Of a DNA stretch of 64,000 nucleotides, positions 33,862 through 41,082 are shown one piece after another. A model generated the notes under the pieces. The model saw only the letters and a program-made list of their open reading frames with translations, was not told the DNA's origin and ran no database searches. The position numbers and the translations under genes are program-made. The stretch's first letter is position 1. Each line of letters starts with the position of its first letter. The stretch is from Minisyncoccota bacterium (GTDB lineage: Bacteria > Patescibacteriota > Minisyncoccia > Phycocordibacterales > CAIJYI01): positions 11,549-75,548 of the forward strand of contig JALNYN010000006.1 of NCBI GenBank assembly GCA_023229825.1, given 5' to 3'.

Positions 33862-34248
33862 TCACCATTCTTGTTTTTCGCGGTTTCTTTTCTTTTGAAT
33901 TTCTCTGCGCCGCATATCATCGATATCCCACCGGAGACCATATGGGTCTTTGTCTGGAGTTAAAATTTCCAGCGTCTTTAGCTCTTTCAAGGGCAGTAAA
34001 AAAAATATTCGTCCGAATTTATAGAGCAGGTCCTCGACACCGGCTGCTTCCGCGTCCATTCTCAGTATCAAGTAGTCTTCACCATCGAGGGAACATTCCT
34101 CTAATAATTTCAGGTACATTTTGAGCAGCGTTTTTTTCTTGGTGCGGTTCGTGTTATAGCAGCAAACAAAATACAACACGACTACAGATACGACCATGAT
34201 AAACGCGATAATAACAACCGTTCCAAAGACCGGTAAACCTAAATACAT
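33862..34248 (-). CDS. Single-pass membrane hypothetical protein
   Basis: A 128-residue protein with one long N-terminal membrane helix (VVIIAFIMVVSVVVLYFVCC), a Lys-rich patch NRTKKKTLLKM and a cytoplasmic helical tail with a highly basic end (DMRRREIQKKRNREK). The ATG at 34248 follows GGGAGG by six bases; the longer frame is not supported. It has its own strong promoter and terminator. No family is recognised. Confidence 0.65.
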   Translation of the reverse strand: MYLGLPVFGTVVIIAFIMVVSVVVLYFVCCYNTNRTKKKTLLKMYLKLLEECSLDGEDYLILRMDAEAAGVEDLLYKFGRIFFLLPLKELKTLEILTPDKDPYGLRWDIDDMRRREIQKKRNREKQEW

Positions 34249-34284
34249 AATACACCTCCCTACTTTCAATTAACTTCTGTTCCA

Positions 34285-34313
34285 AGAATAGCAGGTATAC
34301 TTACTTTTGTCAA
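34285..34313 (-). promoter_or_regulatory. Promoter of the 33862 gene
   Basis: TTGACA (34313-34308), a 17-base spacer and TATTCT (34290-34285) on the minus strand. Confidence 0.8.
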
Positions 34314-34360
34314 ATTCATTTTTTTTGCCGGCGAAGTTAAAAAATGGTATTTTAATAGGA

Positions 34361-35065
34361 ATGAAAGCCCAAGTACGAATTGAATCAAGCTGGAAGAAGG
34401 CGCTCGCGTCGGAATTTGATAAGCCGTATTTTACGGAGCTTGTCGATTTCGTACGGAATGAGTATGAAAATGAAACGGTCTATCCTCCGCCAAAATTTAT
34501 TTTTCAGGCTTTTGAACTCTGTCCGTTCGACCGGGTAAAAGCGGTGATCCTCGGACAAGATCCGTACCACGGACCAAAGCAGGCGAACGGGCTTTGTTTT
34601 TCCGTGAATCAAAAAATTCCGGTTCCCCCATCGCTTCAAAATATTTACAAAGAAATTCACGATGACACAGGTGCAGCCATTCCCGCGAATGGCGATCTCA
34701 CGCATTGGGCGGAACAAGGCATTTTACTTTTAAACGCAACACTCACCGTCCGTGCCAATACGCCCGGTTCGCATCAGCATCAAGGCTGGGAAGAATTTAC
34801 CGATGCCGTCATACAAACGCTTTCCGACAAAAAAGAGCATCTGGTCTTTCTTCTCTGGGGAAGATATGCGCAAGATAAGGGGGCAAGGATCGACAACGAA
34901 AAACACCTCGTCTTAACCGCGGCTCACCCTTCTCCTTTTTCAGCATACAACGGTTTTTTCGGAAGCAAACATTTCAGCAAGACAAATGAATACCTGAAAA
35001 AGCACGGGGAAAAACCGATCGAGTGGGTGGAAGTAGAAAATAGAAAATGGAAAATGGAGAATTGA
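34361..35065 (+). CDS. ung: Uracil-DNA glycosylase
   Basis: A 234-residue family 1 uracil-DNA glycosylase that removes uracil from DNA in base-excision repair. The water-activating loop GQDPYHG is at 65-71 (catalytic Asp67), the uracil pocket is in QANGLCFSV and LLLNATLTV, and the DNA-intercalation loop is HPSPFSAYNGFFGSKHFS near 187. The catalytic His and Leu-loop region are therefore present. The natural end of the family is at about KPIEW; the last ten residues (VEVENRKWKMEN) come from a GAAAATGGAAAAT repeat that also supplies the stop. Confidence 0.95.
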   Translation: MKAQVRIESSWKKALASEFDKPYFTELVDFVRNEYENETVYPPPKFIFQAFELCPFDRVKAVILGQDPYHGPKQANGLCFSVNQKIPVPPSLQNIYKEIHDDTGAAIPANGDLTHWAEQGILLLNATLTVRANTPGSHQHQGWEEFTDAVIQTLSDKKEHLVFLLWGRYAQDKGARIDNEKHLVLTAAHPSPFSAYNGFFGSKHFSKTNEYLKKHGEKPIEWVEVENRKWKMEN

Positions 35066-35066
35066 A
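35036..35066. repeat. GAAAAT-type tandem repeat at the ung 3' end
   Basis: AAAATAGAAAATGGAAAATGG followed by AGAATTGAAAATT; related runs lie at 53251-53330, 53685-53712 and 53761-53820. Confidence 0.75.
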
Positions 35067-35074
35067 AATTTGAA

Positions 35075-35102
35075 CAAAAAAACCGCCCCTTTCGAGGCGG
35101 CA
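35075..35102 (-). terminator. Terminator of the 35136 gene
   Basis: CCGCC and GGCGG arms with a seven-T run on the minus strand. Confidence 0.7.
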
Positions 35103-35135
35103 GATTGTTTTTATTTCGATCAACGATCCATGTAA

Positions 35136-35564
35136 TTATTTGTTCTTTTTACCCAAACCGGCATTCTTTGGCGAGCCGTCTTTGCTTTTTGTGCTGGTAC
35201 CCGCCAGGTGATTGGTGGCCTCATGGCTTTTTTGCTTCAAAGCTTTTTTGTGTGCGGCTTTTTTGGCTTGCATGGTCCTGTCGCCATTATCTTTTTTGGT
35301 TTTACCTTCCCTCACCCTTGAAGAGATTTCTTTTTTCTCTTCCAGCATGACTTTAACAGTAAGGTTTTCGTGGCCATTTTTGGTCAGCGTGTATTCCAAA
35401 AATTTGATCCCTGAAAGCGTTTTCCTTTCGGATAGCTCTTCGATGCGATAGCCCGCCTCTTTAGCATCTCTCAATTTCCGCTTACCCGACTCAACCGCAG
35501 GGTTAACCGGTTTTTGATGATGCTCGCCGCCTCGTTGGTGTCTTTCGTGTCTTCTTTGTAACAT
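35136..35564 (-). CDS. Basic hypothetical protein
   Basis: A 142-residue, strongly basic soluble protein. The N-terminus is His/Arg-rich (LQRRHERHQRGGEHHQ) and the C-terminus Lys-rich (MQAKKAAHKKALKQKSH and a GLGKKNK end). The middle has a predicted beta pair (GIKFLEYTLTKNGHENLTVKV). Such composition suggests nucleic-acid association, but no domain is recognised. The ATG at 35564 is eight bases after AGGAG; the GTG before it would be too close. It has its own promoter and terminator. Confidence 0.6.
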   Translation of the reverse strand: MLQRRHERHQRGGEHHQKPVNPAVESGKRKLRDAKEAGYRIEELSERKTLSGIKFLEYTLTKNGHENLTVKVMLEEKKEISSRVREGKTKKDNGDRTMQAKKAAHKKALKQKSHEATNHLAGTSTKSKDGSPKNAGLGKKNK

Positions 35565-35617
35565 GATCACAACTCCTATCGGTTTGATTTGATCGATGTG
35601 AAATTACATCTTTTCTT

Positions 35618-35645
35618 ACCATATCATAACCGTCATATTTGTCAA
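35618..35645 (-). promoter_or_regulatory. Promoter of the 35136 gene
   Basis: TTGACA (35645-35640), a 16-base spacer and TATGGT (35623-35618) on the minus strand. Confidence 0.6.
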
Positions 35646-35671
35646 GAACATTTTTGGATTTTCGATCAAAG

Positions 35672-35702
35672 CAAAAAAAAACGCCCCTTGGGACGTTTTT
35701 TA
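35672..35702 (-). terminator. Terminator of the SurA_N-like gene
   Basis: AACGTCCC and GGGGCGTT-type arms with a long T-run on the minus strand. Confidence 0.7.
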
Positions 35703-35715
35703 CCGGCGATCGGGA

Positions 35716-36399
35716 TTAGTAGTTAATAAGATATTTAATGGATGCCCTTGTTTTCAGATCTTCCACATATTTTTGAGCTGCGCGGCTGAATTTGTCCTGT
35801 TCCATTTGCTTTTTTATTTGCTCTTGGGTGGTCGCCTCCTGACCCGCCGGAATCGTGATCTTGTTGGCGGCGATGTATGCGGTCACCTCTGCGTCGGTCA
35901 CGGCCGTACTGCTGGACGAGACTAATTTTTCTACCTGCTTTTGAAGAAGGATCTGTTCTTCGAGCGTCGCCCGGCTCATTCCTTGAGCGAGAAGGGCCTG
36001 ATCAAGGGTGGTATTCTGTCCTTTGAGCTGCGCTTCGAGTTTTGTTATTTCTGCCGAAATATCAGCAGGTGTTACCCTGACCTTTTTTTTCATCGCTTCG
36101 CTTCTGATAAGTTGTTTTACGATCAAATTTTCCAATATCGCTTTTCCGTCCTGTTTCTCAGCCTGTTGCATCACGGCAAATCGAGAGATGGGGGTTCCGT
36201 TCACTGTCGCAGCAATAAAAGATCCGCGATAATAAAAACCGAGCGCAGCAAGAATAATAAGCGCAGCAACGACGATCGCTGTTTTTGTGTCGATCTTCAA
36301 AGTGACGGCTTTCTCTTTAGGCTCTTTCGAGTTCTCCTCGACGACCGTATGCTCAACATCTATAGGTTTGGTTTCTTCAACTTTTTTTTCTTCATGCAT
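35716..36399 (-). CDS. Membrane-anchored SurA_N-like chaperone
   Basis: A 227-residue protein. An acidic cytoplasmic tail (residues 1-35) and one membrane helix (TAIVVAALIILAALGFYY) precede an extracytoplasmic helical domain matching SurA N-terminal chaperones: ATVNGTPISRFAVMQQAEKQ, then ILENLIVKQLIRSEAMKKK and ALLAQGMSRATLEEQILLQKQ. The parvulin PPIase domain of full SurA/PrsA is absent, so it is probably a holdase for exported proteins. I chose the ATG at 36399 because earlier codons (YEIYTIY...) precede the polar tail without a better start. Confidence 0.82.
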   Translation of the reverse strand: MHEEKKVEETKPIDVEHTVVEENSKEPKEKAVTLKIDTKTAIVVAALIILAALGFYYRGSFIAATVNGTPISRFAVMQQAEKQDGKAILENLIVKQLIRSEAMKKKVRVTPADISAEITKLEAQLKGQNTTLDQALLAQGMSRATLEEQILLQKQVEKLVSSSSTAVTDAEVTAYIAANKITIPAGQEATTQEQIKKQMEQDKFSRAAQKYVEDLKTRASIKYLINY

Positions 36400-36557
36400 A
36401 TATATTGTGTATATCTCGTAATTTGTAAAAAAGGAGGAGACAACTCCTTGTACTTTCATCAGTATACCACATTCTTATATTTTTCAAATAGGTTGACCGA
36501 ATAACGTTCTCCCTATATGGTATAAGCAGAACATTCTTTTATAGATCGAGGTGAAAA

Positions 36558-37271
36558 ATGCGCGACCATAGCCATCACTCACTAAAAAACCATTCGCCCC
36601 CGCAAGCGGCAAAAACCGCACACGTCCGCGAACTGCGCTTGTACCTGATCGCATTCACGCTCTCACTTTTTGCCGGAGCGATAGAGATCGCCGTCCGCTA
36701 TCTTCTTTCCAATTCCGTTTCTTTGTTCGGTGATGCCGCGCATGGAATAGCTGATGGATCGACGTATGGGTTGTTAGCTCTCGTACTCATCGTGAGCAAG
36801 CATTACTCCGATATGGAACTTCCATGGACCAAAGCAGCGGTTTTTGTTTCTTTCCTCTTGCTTTTTTTTGGAGATTATCTGGTTTTCTCCGAAGCGATCG
36901 AACGATTTTTCGACCCGCAAGAAGTGCTCGGATGGTGGACCTGTTTAACGGCGGGAATAAGTTTGGTTTTAAACGGAATTGTCGTCCTCATGATGTACAA
37001 GATCCCAAAACATGAGCACAATATTCGCCACGACTCAATGCTGTTCCACGCATTATCGGATGCCTGGGTCTCAGCGGGAGTCATCGCCTCCGCAGCGATC
37101 ATCGCCATCACGAACTGGTACGCCGCCGATTGGATCATGGCTTTCATTATCGCCTTTTATCTTTTGTTTCTGCTGTGCGTTCTTGCTATACGCATCGTAC
37201 GCGGAGATTGGAAGATCGGACATGATCACGATCACAGCGAACATGAACATTCACATGAAGATCATCATTAA
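36558..37271 (+). CDS. Cation diffusion facilitator (CDF) transporter
   Basis: A 237-residue CDF-family metal/proton antiporter with six hydrophobic segments. The metal site has Asp59 with HGIAD (H62, D66) in the second segment and HALSD (H164, D168) in the fifth. The HxxxD/HxxxD pattern is typical of zinc-type transporters. The ends are His-rich (HSHHSLKNHS and a C-terminal HDHDHSEHEHSHEDHH tail) and likely bind metal. The usual C-terminal cytoplasmic dimer domain is missing. GAGGTG lies before the ATG, and an extended -10 (TGGTATAAG) lies upstream. Confidence 0.88.
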   Translation: MRDHSHHSLKNHSPPQAAKTAHVRELRLYLIAFTLSLFAGAIEIAVRYLLSNSVSLFGDAAHGIADGSTYGLLALVLIVSKHYSDMELPWTKAAVFVSFLLLFFGDYLVFSEAIERFFDPQEVLGWWTCLTAGISLVLNGIVVLMMYKIPKHEHNIRHDSMLFHALSDAWVSAGVIASAAIIAITNWYAADWIMAFIIAFYLLFLLCVLAIRIVRGDWKIGHDHDHSEHEHSHEDHH

Positions 37272-37276
37272 CGTTG

Positions 37277-37307
37277 TAAAAGCCGCTCTTACCGAAGCGG
37301 CTTTTTT
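37277..37307 (+). terminator. Terminator of the CDF gene
   Basis: AAAGCCGCT and AGCGGCTTTTTT arms. Confidence 0.85.
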
Positions 37308-37353
37308 GCGCGATAGGCGCTTTAAGTAGAGAGTGTCGTATGCCACGCATTAC

Positions 37354-37382
37354 TTGCCTTTATGATATTTTTTGTTTAATAT
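37354..37382 (+). promoter_or_regulatory. Promoter of the 37421 gene
   Basis: TTGCCT, a 17-base spacer and TAATAT. Confidence 0.7.
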
Positions 37383-37420
37383 TGTTCCAGTCATGTTCAC
37401 GATGAAAAGGAGAACACACG

Positions 37421-37918
37421 ATGCATAATATCATTCTCGCTTTAATAATAATTGGATTTCTATCTCCTACGGGCACCACGTATGCTCGTGAAAAACCCTT
37501 GATAGTCAGGCAGGAAAACTGCTCTTATGCGAAGCATAAAAGAATCTGCTATGAAACTGTCGCTCCGTGGAATACGCTAGGTATCGAAAACGACGGCACT
37601 TTCGTGATAGCAAATGGTGCAAATAAACTTCGTCACCCTAGCAAAGACATGTTGGTGGAGATGACGCCAGCAGGAAAAAAATACCTTGCACGATACGGCT
37701 TTCCCGAATATCTACGTGATCAGCGTCTCTGGCACGGAACAGTAAAAAGTATTTTGCTGAGGTGGTCTGTTGAAACGGTCGGAGAGAATGAAATTTTCTC
37801 ACCGAAACAATACTTGATTGTTGTGGAAAACCAGGCAGGTCAAGTTATACCAAGCTCTATCAGCATTGAGCACCCCATTGGAACAGTGTTCGCAATATGG
37901 AAAGCAAAAACAGAATAA
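37421..37918 (+). CDS. Secreted hypothetical protein
   Basis: A 165-residue exported protein with a signal peptide (IILALIIIGFLSPTGTTYA). The mature part has a conserved-looking Cys pair close to the N-terminus (ENCSYAKHKRICYE), a KKYLARYGFPEYL segment and a final hydrophobic strand (GTVFAIW). AGGAG precedes the ATG by eight bases, a clean promoter lies upstream and a strong terminator follows, so it is monocistronic. No family is recognised. Confidence 0.7.
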   Translation: MHNIILALIIIGFLSPTGTTYAREKPLIVRQENCSYAKHKRICYETVAPWNTLGIENDGTFVIANGANKLRHPSKDMLVEMTPAGKKYLARYGFPEYLRDQRLWHGTVKSILLRWSVETVGENEIFSPKQYLIVVENQAGQVIPSSISIEHPIGTVFAIWKAKTE

Positions 37919-37930
37919 TGTAGACATAAC

Positions 37931-37957
37931 CAAAGCCCCGTCGTATACGGGGCTTTT
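37931..37957 (+). terminator. Terminator of the 37421 gene
   Basis: AAAGCCCCGT and ACGGGGCTTTTT arms. Confidence 0.85.
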
Positions 37958-38041
37958 TGTAACCAAAAAAATTTATCAGAAACACCGACAGGTTAGAACA
38001 GAATGTCTTTACTCTATTTTTTTGATCTACAAAAATTTCTT

Positions 38042-38295
38042 TATGGGGTGGCCACTGGGAATAGGTCACAAATATTTTTTGAGTTGCGACTCAAAAAATT
38101 TCGCTTTCATTACATGAACAGTAGACCTTTTCAATATTTTATTTCGCTCACTGCTCATAAAATATTAGAAGAAGGTTTTACGGAATGGGTCCCTTCCCTT
38201 TCCTCACCCGTCTCGCCTCCCCATGTTCGGGGATGGCTCCGACTTTCAATTCCCAGACGCGAATGAAACAGTTCATCGCTTAAGCACCCCATATA
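38042..38295 (-). repeat. tRNA-tail element of tRNA-His (element C)
   Basis: Read on the minus strand. It begins with TATATGGGGTG, an inverted copy of the tRNA-His 3' end (38295-38285), then a hairpin AGCGATGAA/TTCATTCGCG. An inverted T-arm copy CTGGGAATTGAA (38256-38245) follows, then a core with CCTTCTTCT ... AAAAGG arms and TCTACTG...GTAATGA. It ends in a direct 20-base copy of the tRNA 3' end including CCA (38061-38042). It is longer than its relatives because of an extra G-rich arm and a TTTTTTGAGT/ACTCAAAAAA hairpin. Confidence 0.75.
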
Positions 38296-38332
38296 AAAAC
38301 TCGCCTGAAAAAGGCGAGTTTTTATATGGGGT
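38285..38332 (-). terminator. tRNA-His terminator palindrome including the tRNA 3' end
   Basis: Two perfect 22-base arms (CACCCCATATAAAAACTCGC... and its complement) around GAAA. The inner part is an AAAAACTCGCC/GGCGAGTTTTT terminator; the outer part is the tRNA-His 3' end paired with the inverted copy in element C. Confidence 0.8.
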
Positions 38333-38402
38333 GGCCACTGGGAATTGAACCCAGATCGAAGGTTCCACAAACCTCCGTGTTAACCATTACACCATGGCCA
38401 CC
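38327..38402 (-). tRNA. tRNA-His (GTG)
   Basis: G-1 and acceptor GTGGCCA/TGGCCAC with discriminator C, anticodon loop TTGTGGA giving GTG, and T arm CTGGG-TTCAATT-CCCAG. CCA is encoded. It is followed by element C. Confidence 0.93.
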
Positions 38403-38486
38403 ATGTTTCGATATTCGATTACACACTTATACCAGATTTTGTAAAAAAAATCCAGTGTTTTCGAATTATTGTGCCGATCTCTTTTT

Positions 38487-38591
38487 TTACCCCCCGGCCA
38501 TAATGATGAACGTGGTGGCAGTCACGGCATTAATGAAGACCAGTCCAAAGATAAGCAAACCCTCCGGTGAACCAAAATATTTTTTGATCAT
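38487..38591 (-). CDS. 34-residue putative small membrane protein
   Basis: A short open frame MIKKYFGSPEGLLIFG... ending IIMAGG, with a single hydrophobic helix after a positively charged N-terminus. It lies after the terminator of the aminotransferase gene and before tRNA-His on the same strand. There is no clear Shine-Dalgarno. The composition and clean topology suggest a real small membrane protein, but the evidence is thin. Confidence 0.35.
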   Translation of the reverse strand: MIKKYFGSPEGLLIFGLVFINAVTATTFIIMAGG

Positions 38592-38633
38592 AATGAATTA
38601 ATGAATAAATTATAAGTATATTTTTATAATACG

Positions 38634-38662
38634 ACAAAAAACCGGTCGAAGCTAACCGGTTA
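38634..38662 (-). terminator. Terminator of the aminotransferase gene
   Basis: AACCGGT and ACCGGTT arms with a six-T run on the minus strand. Confidence 0.75.
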
Positions 38663-38693
38663 TCCACTTTATGCTATTATTATCAAAACGGTT

Positions 38694-39521
38694 TTAGAGA
38701 ACGCCGTTGCTTTCGTCCAAAAAATCGCCGAACAATTTCATCAGCCGCTTGAGTTCCTCCGATGTCGGAGGACAAACAATATCCCCCACTTTTCGTATCG
38801 GCACTATTTTTGACGAAGTGCTCGTTAAGAAAACGCCGTCGTAGTCTTTCAAATCTTCGGGGCGGATATCTTTTTCTTCCACAGTAAAACCATTCTGCAA
38901 AGCGACATGAAGGACGGCTTTTCTTGTCACACCGAGCAGTATTTGCGATTCGCGCGGCGTGTAAATGGTATTTCCCTTTATCGTAAAAAAATTCGTTCGC
39001 GTTCCTTCCGTAATACAGCCGTTTCGATCGATAAGAGCAGAGTCGTAGCAATTCTTTCCGCGTGCGTCTCGGTACGAAAGATAACTCTGCAGCATATTGA
39101 GCGTTTTTGCGTGCGGGTAAAGACGTTCGTAGTACGTAACGGAAAGATCCACTCCATCGCGATACATTTTCTTGTCGGGAAAGAATGGATGAAAGCAAAG
39201 TATGGAGAGAAAAGCATCTTCTTTTTTCGGCCCGCCGATAAGGAGAACTTTCAGATTGTACGTTTTTTCGTCCGTTATTTTTACGAGATCAAGAACGGCT
39301 TTCTGTAATTTTTCACCTGAAAAATTATGCTCCAATCCGATGATGAGTGCGGAACCGAGCAGGCGTTCGATATGATGTTCCAAAAAATAGACGATCCCGT
39401 TCGAAACCCTGATCGCTTCGTAGACTCCGAAACCATACGTGTACTCAATGCGCTCAAGAGAAACAACCGCTTGCTCAATCGGGCGTATCTCGCAATTTTT
39501 TGAATAGTATTTAAATGACAT
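38694..39521 (-). CDS. Class IV PLP aminotransferase
   Basis: A 275-residue fold-type IV PLP enzyme (branched-chain or D-amino acid aminotransferase, or aminodeoxychorismate lyase). Visible landmarks are YGFGVYEAIRV near 30, the PLP lysine in PHAKTLNMLQSY near 140, and ITEGTRTNFFTIKG near 170 with the pyridine-binding Glu. A phosphate-binding TSTSSKIVPI lies near 235. The family branch cannot be settled by eye. The gene is monocistronic with its own terminator. Confidence 0.88.
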   Translation of the reverse strand: MSFKYYSKNCEIRPIEQAVVSLERIEYTYGFGVYEAIRVSNGIVYFLEHHIERLLGSALIIGLEHNFSGEKLQKAVLDLVKITDEKTYNLKVLLIGGPKKEDAFLSILCFHPFFPDKKMYRDGVDLSVTYYERLYPHAKTLNMLQSYLSYRDARGKNCYDSALIDRNGCITEGTRTNFFTIKGNTIYTPRESQILLGVTRKAVLHVALQNGFTVEEKDIRPEDLKDYDGVFLTSTSSKIVPIRKVGDIVCPPTSEELKRLMKLFGDFLDESNGVL

Positions 39522-39584
39522 GCACGAGCTTATAGCTTATAGAAAAATAGCGACAAGTTTATCGTAGCAAAAAACGAAAAAAAA

Positions 39585-39612
39585 TAATACCCCGCATCCG
39601 TGCGGGGTATAA
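39585..39612 (-). terminator. Terminator of the 39619 gene
   Basis: ATACCCCGC and GCGGGGTAT arms followed by TTATTTTTTTT on the minus strand. Confidence 0.85.
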
Positions 39613-39618
39613 GCTGCG

Positions 39619-40683
39619 TTAATACACGCGATATTTTCGGACAAACTCATTTATCTCGCTGTTATTGCACGGACGCAAGAGAGCAAAACGGATCGCCATT
39701 ATGATGACGTTGAACGGAATTTGGGTCGCAGGGGTGTTCGGAGCTGTTCGACTTCCGTTGAACAGCATACTGGCATTCTTAAAATAATACCACTCCGGAA
39801 CATTTTCGAGCGTGCCCTCGCGAACGGTTTCTTCTTCGGAAAGAATGATCGCTTTTTTTGCCTGCTTCAGCTCTAACAGCCGGAGAAGTTTCGCAATGGC
39901 ATCAGTGTTGATCTTAGCCTGGTTGTTCGTAAATATTTGCACCTGGCCTGTGGTCGGGCTTTTTTGAACGACCACATCCGCCTGCCCTCCTTCTTTTGAA
40001 CGCAAATATTTTGCGATGACCGGACAATCGGATTCTACTGAGTTAAAAGTAATGCCCGAAAAATTTTCAACGCAGGCGCTTTTCGCCGCTTTCGGGGCAA
40101 CAACATGGAATTCATGCTGTTCCGCCAGTTTCGCTTCGATCGCCGTGAAGTCCCACTCTATGGCAACCCAAGGGTCGTCCGGATGTTTTTCATGTATCAG
40201 CTTCACCGTCGTATCCGGATCAACACTTCGAAGCATCGCGATATCTGCAGCCAACTTCCTGAATAATGCAGGGTTGGATTTGCGGAACGATTCCAACTCG
40301 GGAGCATATAATTGAGTGAAAGAATTCAGGTCGGCGGCCAGCGTGTATTGGAGAATTTTTTTTAACTCGGGAAGTTTATCAACACCGAGCTTGCGAGCAA
40401 CGAGCGTTGCTCCGCATTCTCCTTCCTTCCGCCCATGATTATTCGCGGTAGCATGTTCATCAAAGTCACCGCCGCCAACACCGAGAAGCAACTGCCCATT
40501 ATTTTCATACTCCTCTCGGGACATTGTAAATTGATCTTCGCGAAGAAACAACACATTTCTATCAATTATCGCTTGCCTGATCCCCGGATATTTTTCATCC
40601 CCATAATCACGAAAGAGAAACATTTGTTTTATCTCATCATCGTGCGGTTGCGGGTGTGTGACCACCCCTTTCCAGATCTTCAT
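39619..40683 (-). CDS. Hypothetical protein with MYG1-like motifs
   Basis: A 354-residue soluble protein. The N-terminal VVTHPQPHDDEIKQMFLF (His10, His14, Asp15-16) and LLGVGGGDFDEHAT near 67-80 resemble, in order and spacing, the metal-binding THxxxxHxDE and DVGGxYDxxxxxxDHH motifs of MYG1/UPF0160 exonuclease-like proteins. The second His pair is incomplete, so the assignment is weak. The C-terminal third has strands (ADVVVQKSPTTGQVQIF) and a helical end. GAGGAGG lies seven bases before the ATG, and a good promoter lies upstream. Confidence 0.55.
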   Translation of the reverse strand: MKIWKGVVTHPQPHDDEIKQMFLFRDYGDEKYPGIRQAIIDRNVLFLREDQFTMSREEYENNGQLLLGVGGGDFDEHATANNHGRKEGECGATLVARKLGVDKLPELKKILQYTLAADLNSFTQLYAPELESFRKSNPALFRKLAADIAMLRSVDPDTTVKLIHEKHPDDPWVAIEWDFTAIEAKLAEQHEFHVVAPKAAKSACVENFSGITFNSVESDCPVIAKYLRSKEGGQADVVVQKSPTTGQVQIFTNNQAKINTDAIAKLLRLLELKQAKKAIILSEEETVREGTLENVPEWYYFKNASMLFNGSRTAPNTPATQIPFNVIIMAIRFALLRPCNNSEINEFVRKYRVY

Positions 40684-40732
40684 TTGAAAACCTCCTCAAA
40701 AAATCAAAAATCAGATAAAATTATCTACAACC

Positions 40733-40760
40733 ATAATAGCATATTTACAATTTTTGTCAA
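40733..40760 (-). promoter_or_regulatory. Promoter of the 39619 gene
   Basis: TTGACA (40760-40755), a 16-base spacer ending TGC and TATTAT (40738-40733), i.e. an extended -10, on the minus strand. Confidence 0.75.
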
Positions 40761-40774
40761 TTTCCGTTCGGACC

Positions 40775-40804
40775 AAAAAGTTCCGCAGTTCTGCGGAACT
40801 TTTT
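40775..40804 (-). terminator. Terminator after element A
   Basis: AAAAAGTTCCGCAG-AA-CTGCGGAACTTTTT directly after the direct tRNA-tail copy. This suggests that element A is transcribed and ends here. Confidence 0.85.
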
Positions 40805-40807
40805 ATT

Positions 40808-40956
40808 TGGTGCTCGGGAGAGGAATCTTTCGCCCTACTGGCGCAGTACCCTTTTCCGATTTATTCGTTGGGGCCCCTACCCCAACTCATAAATGACGGA
40901 GAAAGGCTTCAAGTCCTCACGCGAGTGATTTAGGATCACTCGCTTCCTGGGCACCA
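40808..40956 (-). repeat. tRNA-tail element of tRNA-Leu (element A)
   Basis: Read on the minus strand, 149 bp. It starts with TGGTGCCCAGGA, the inverted tRNA-Leu 3' end (40956-40945), then the hairpin AGCGAGTGAT/ATCACTCGC and the inverted T-arm GAGGACTTGAA (40918-40908). The core has CCTTTCTCCG/CGGAAAAGG, ATTTAT/ATAAAT and GTTGGGG/CCCCAAC pairings, then TACTGCGCCAGTA and GGGCGAAAG. It ends in a direct copy, ATTCCTCTCCCGAGCACCA (40826-40808). Confidence 0.8.
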
Positions 40957-41001
40957 TTAAAAAAAGACCCGGCAAAGGGTCTTTTTTTAATGGTGCCCAG
41001 G
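40945..41001 (-). terminator. tRNA-Leu terminator palindrome including the tRNA 3' end
   Basis: The inner hairpin TTAAAAAAAGACCC/GGGTCTTTTTTTAA is extended by CCTGGGCACCA of the tRNA pairing with its inverted copy, giving arms of about 25 bases. Confidence 0.8.
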
Positions 41002-41075
41002 AGAGGACTTGAACCTCCACGCCTTGCGGCATATCCACCTCAAGGATACTCGGCTACCAATTACGACACCTGGGC
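40991..41075 (-). tRNA. tRNA-Leu (GAG)
   Basis: Long-variable-arm tRNA. Acceptor GCCCAGG/CCTGGGC, anticodon arm TATCC-TTGAGGT-GGATA giving GAG, variable stem GCCGCAAGGC, and T arm GAGG-TTCAAGT-CCTC. CCA is encoded. It lies seven bases from the stop of the LAGLIDADG gene and is followed by element A. Confidence 0.93.
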
Positions 41076-41082
41076 GTTTTTG

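Noticed and set aside
38155..38370. 71-codon frame over tRNA-His
   Set aside because: It overlaps the tRNA and element C; no ribosome site.
39619..40683. Firm annotation as MYG1 exonuclease
   Set aside because: Only part of the metal-binding His/Asp pattern is present, so it is listed as hypothetical with MYG1-like motifs.
40808..40956. Tail elements as tmRNA, T-box, RNase P RNA or group I intron
   Set aside because: No tag frame, specifier/antiterminator for a downstream gene, P4 core or P7-type intron core is seen; they follow tRNAs and do not interrupt them.
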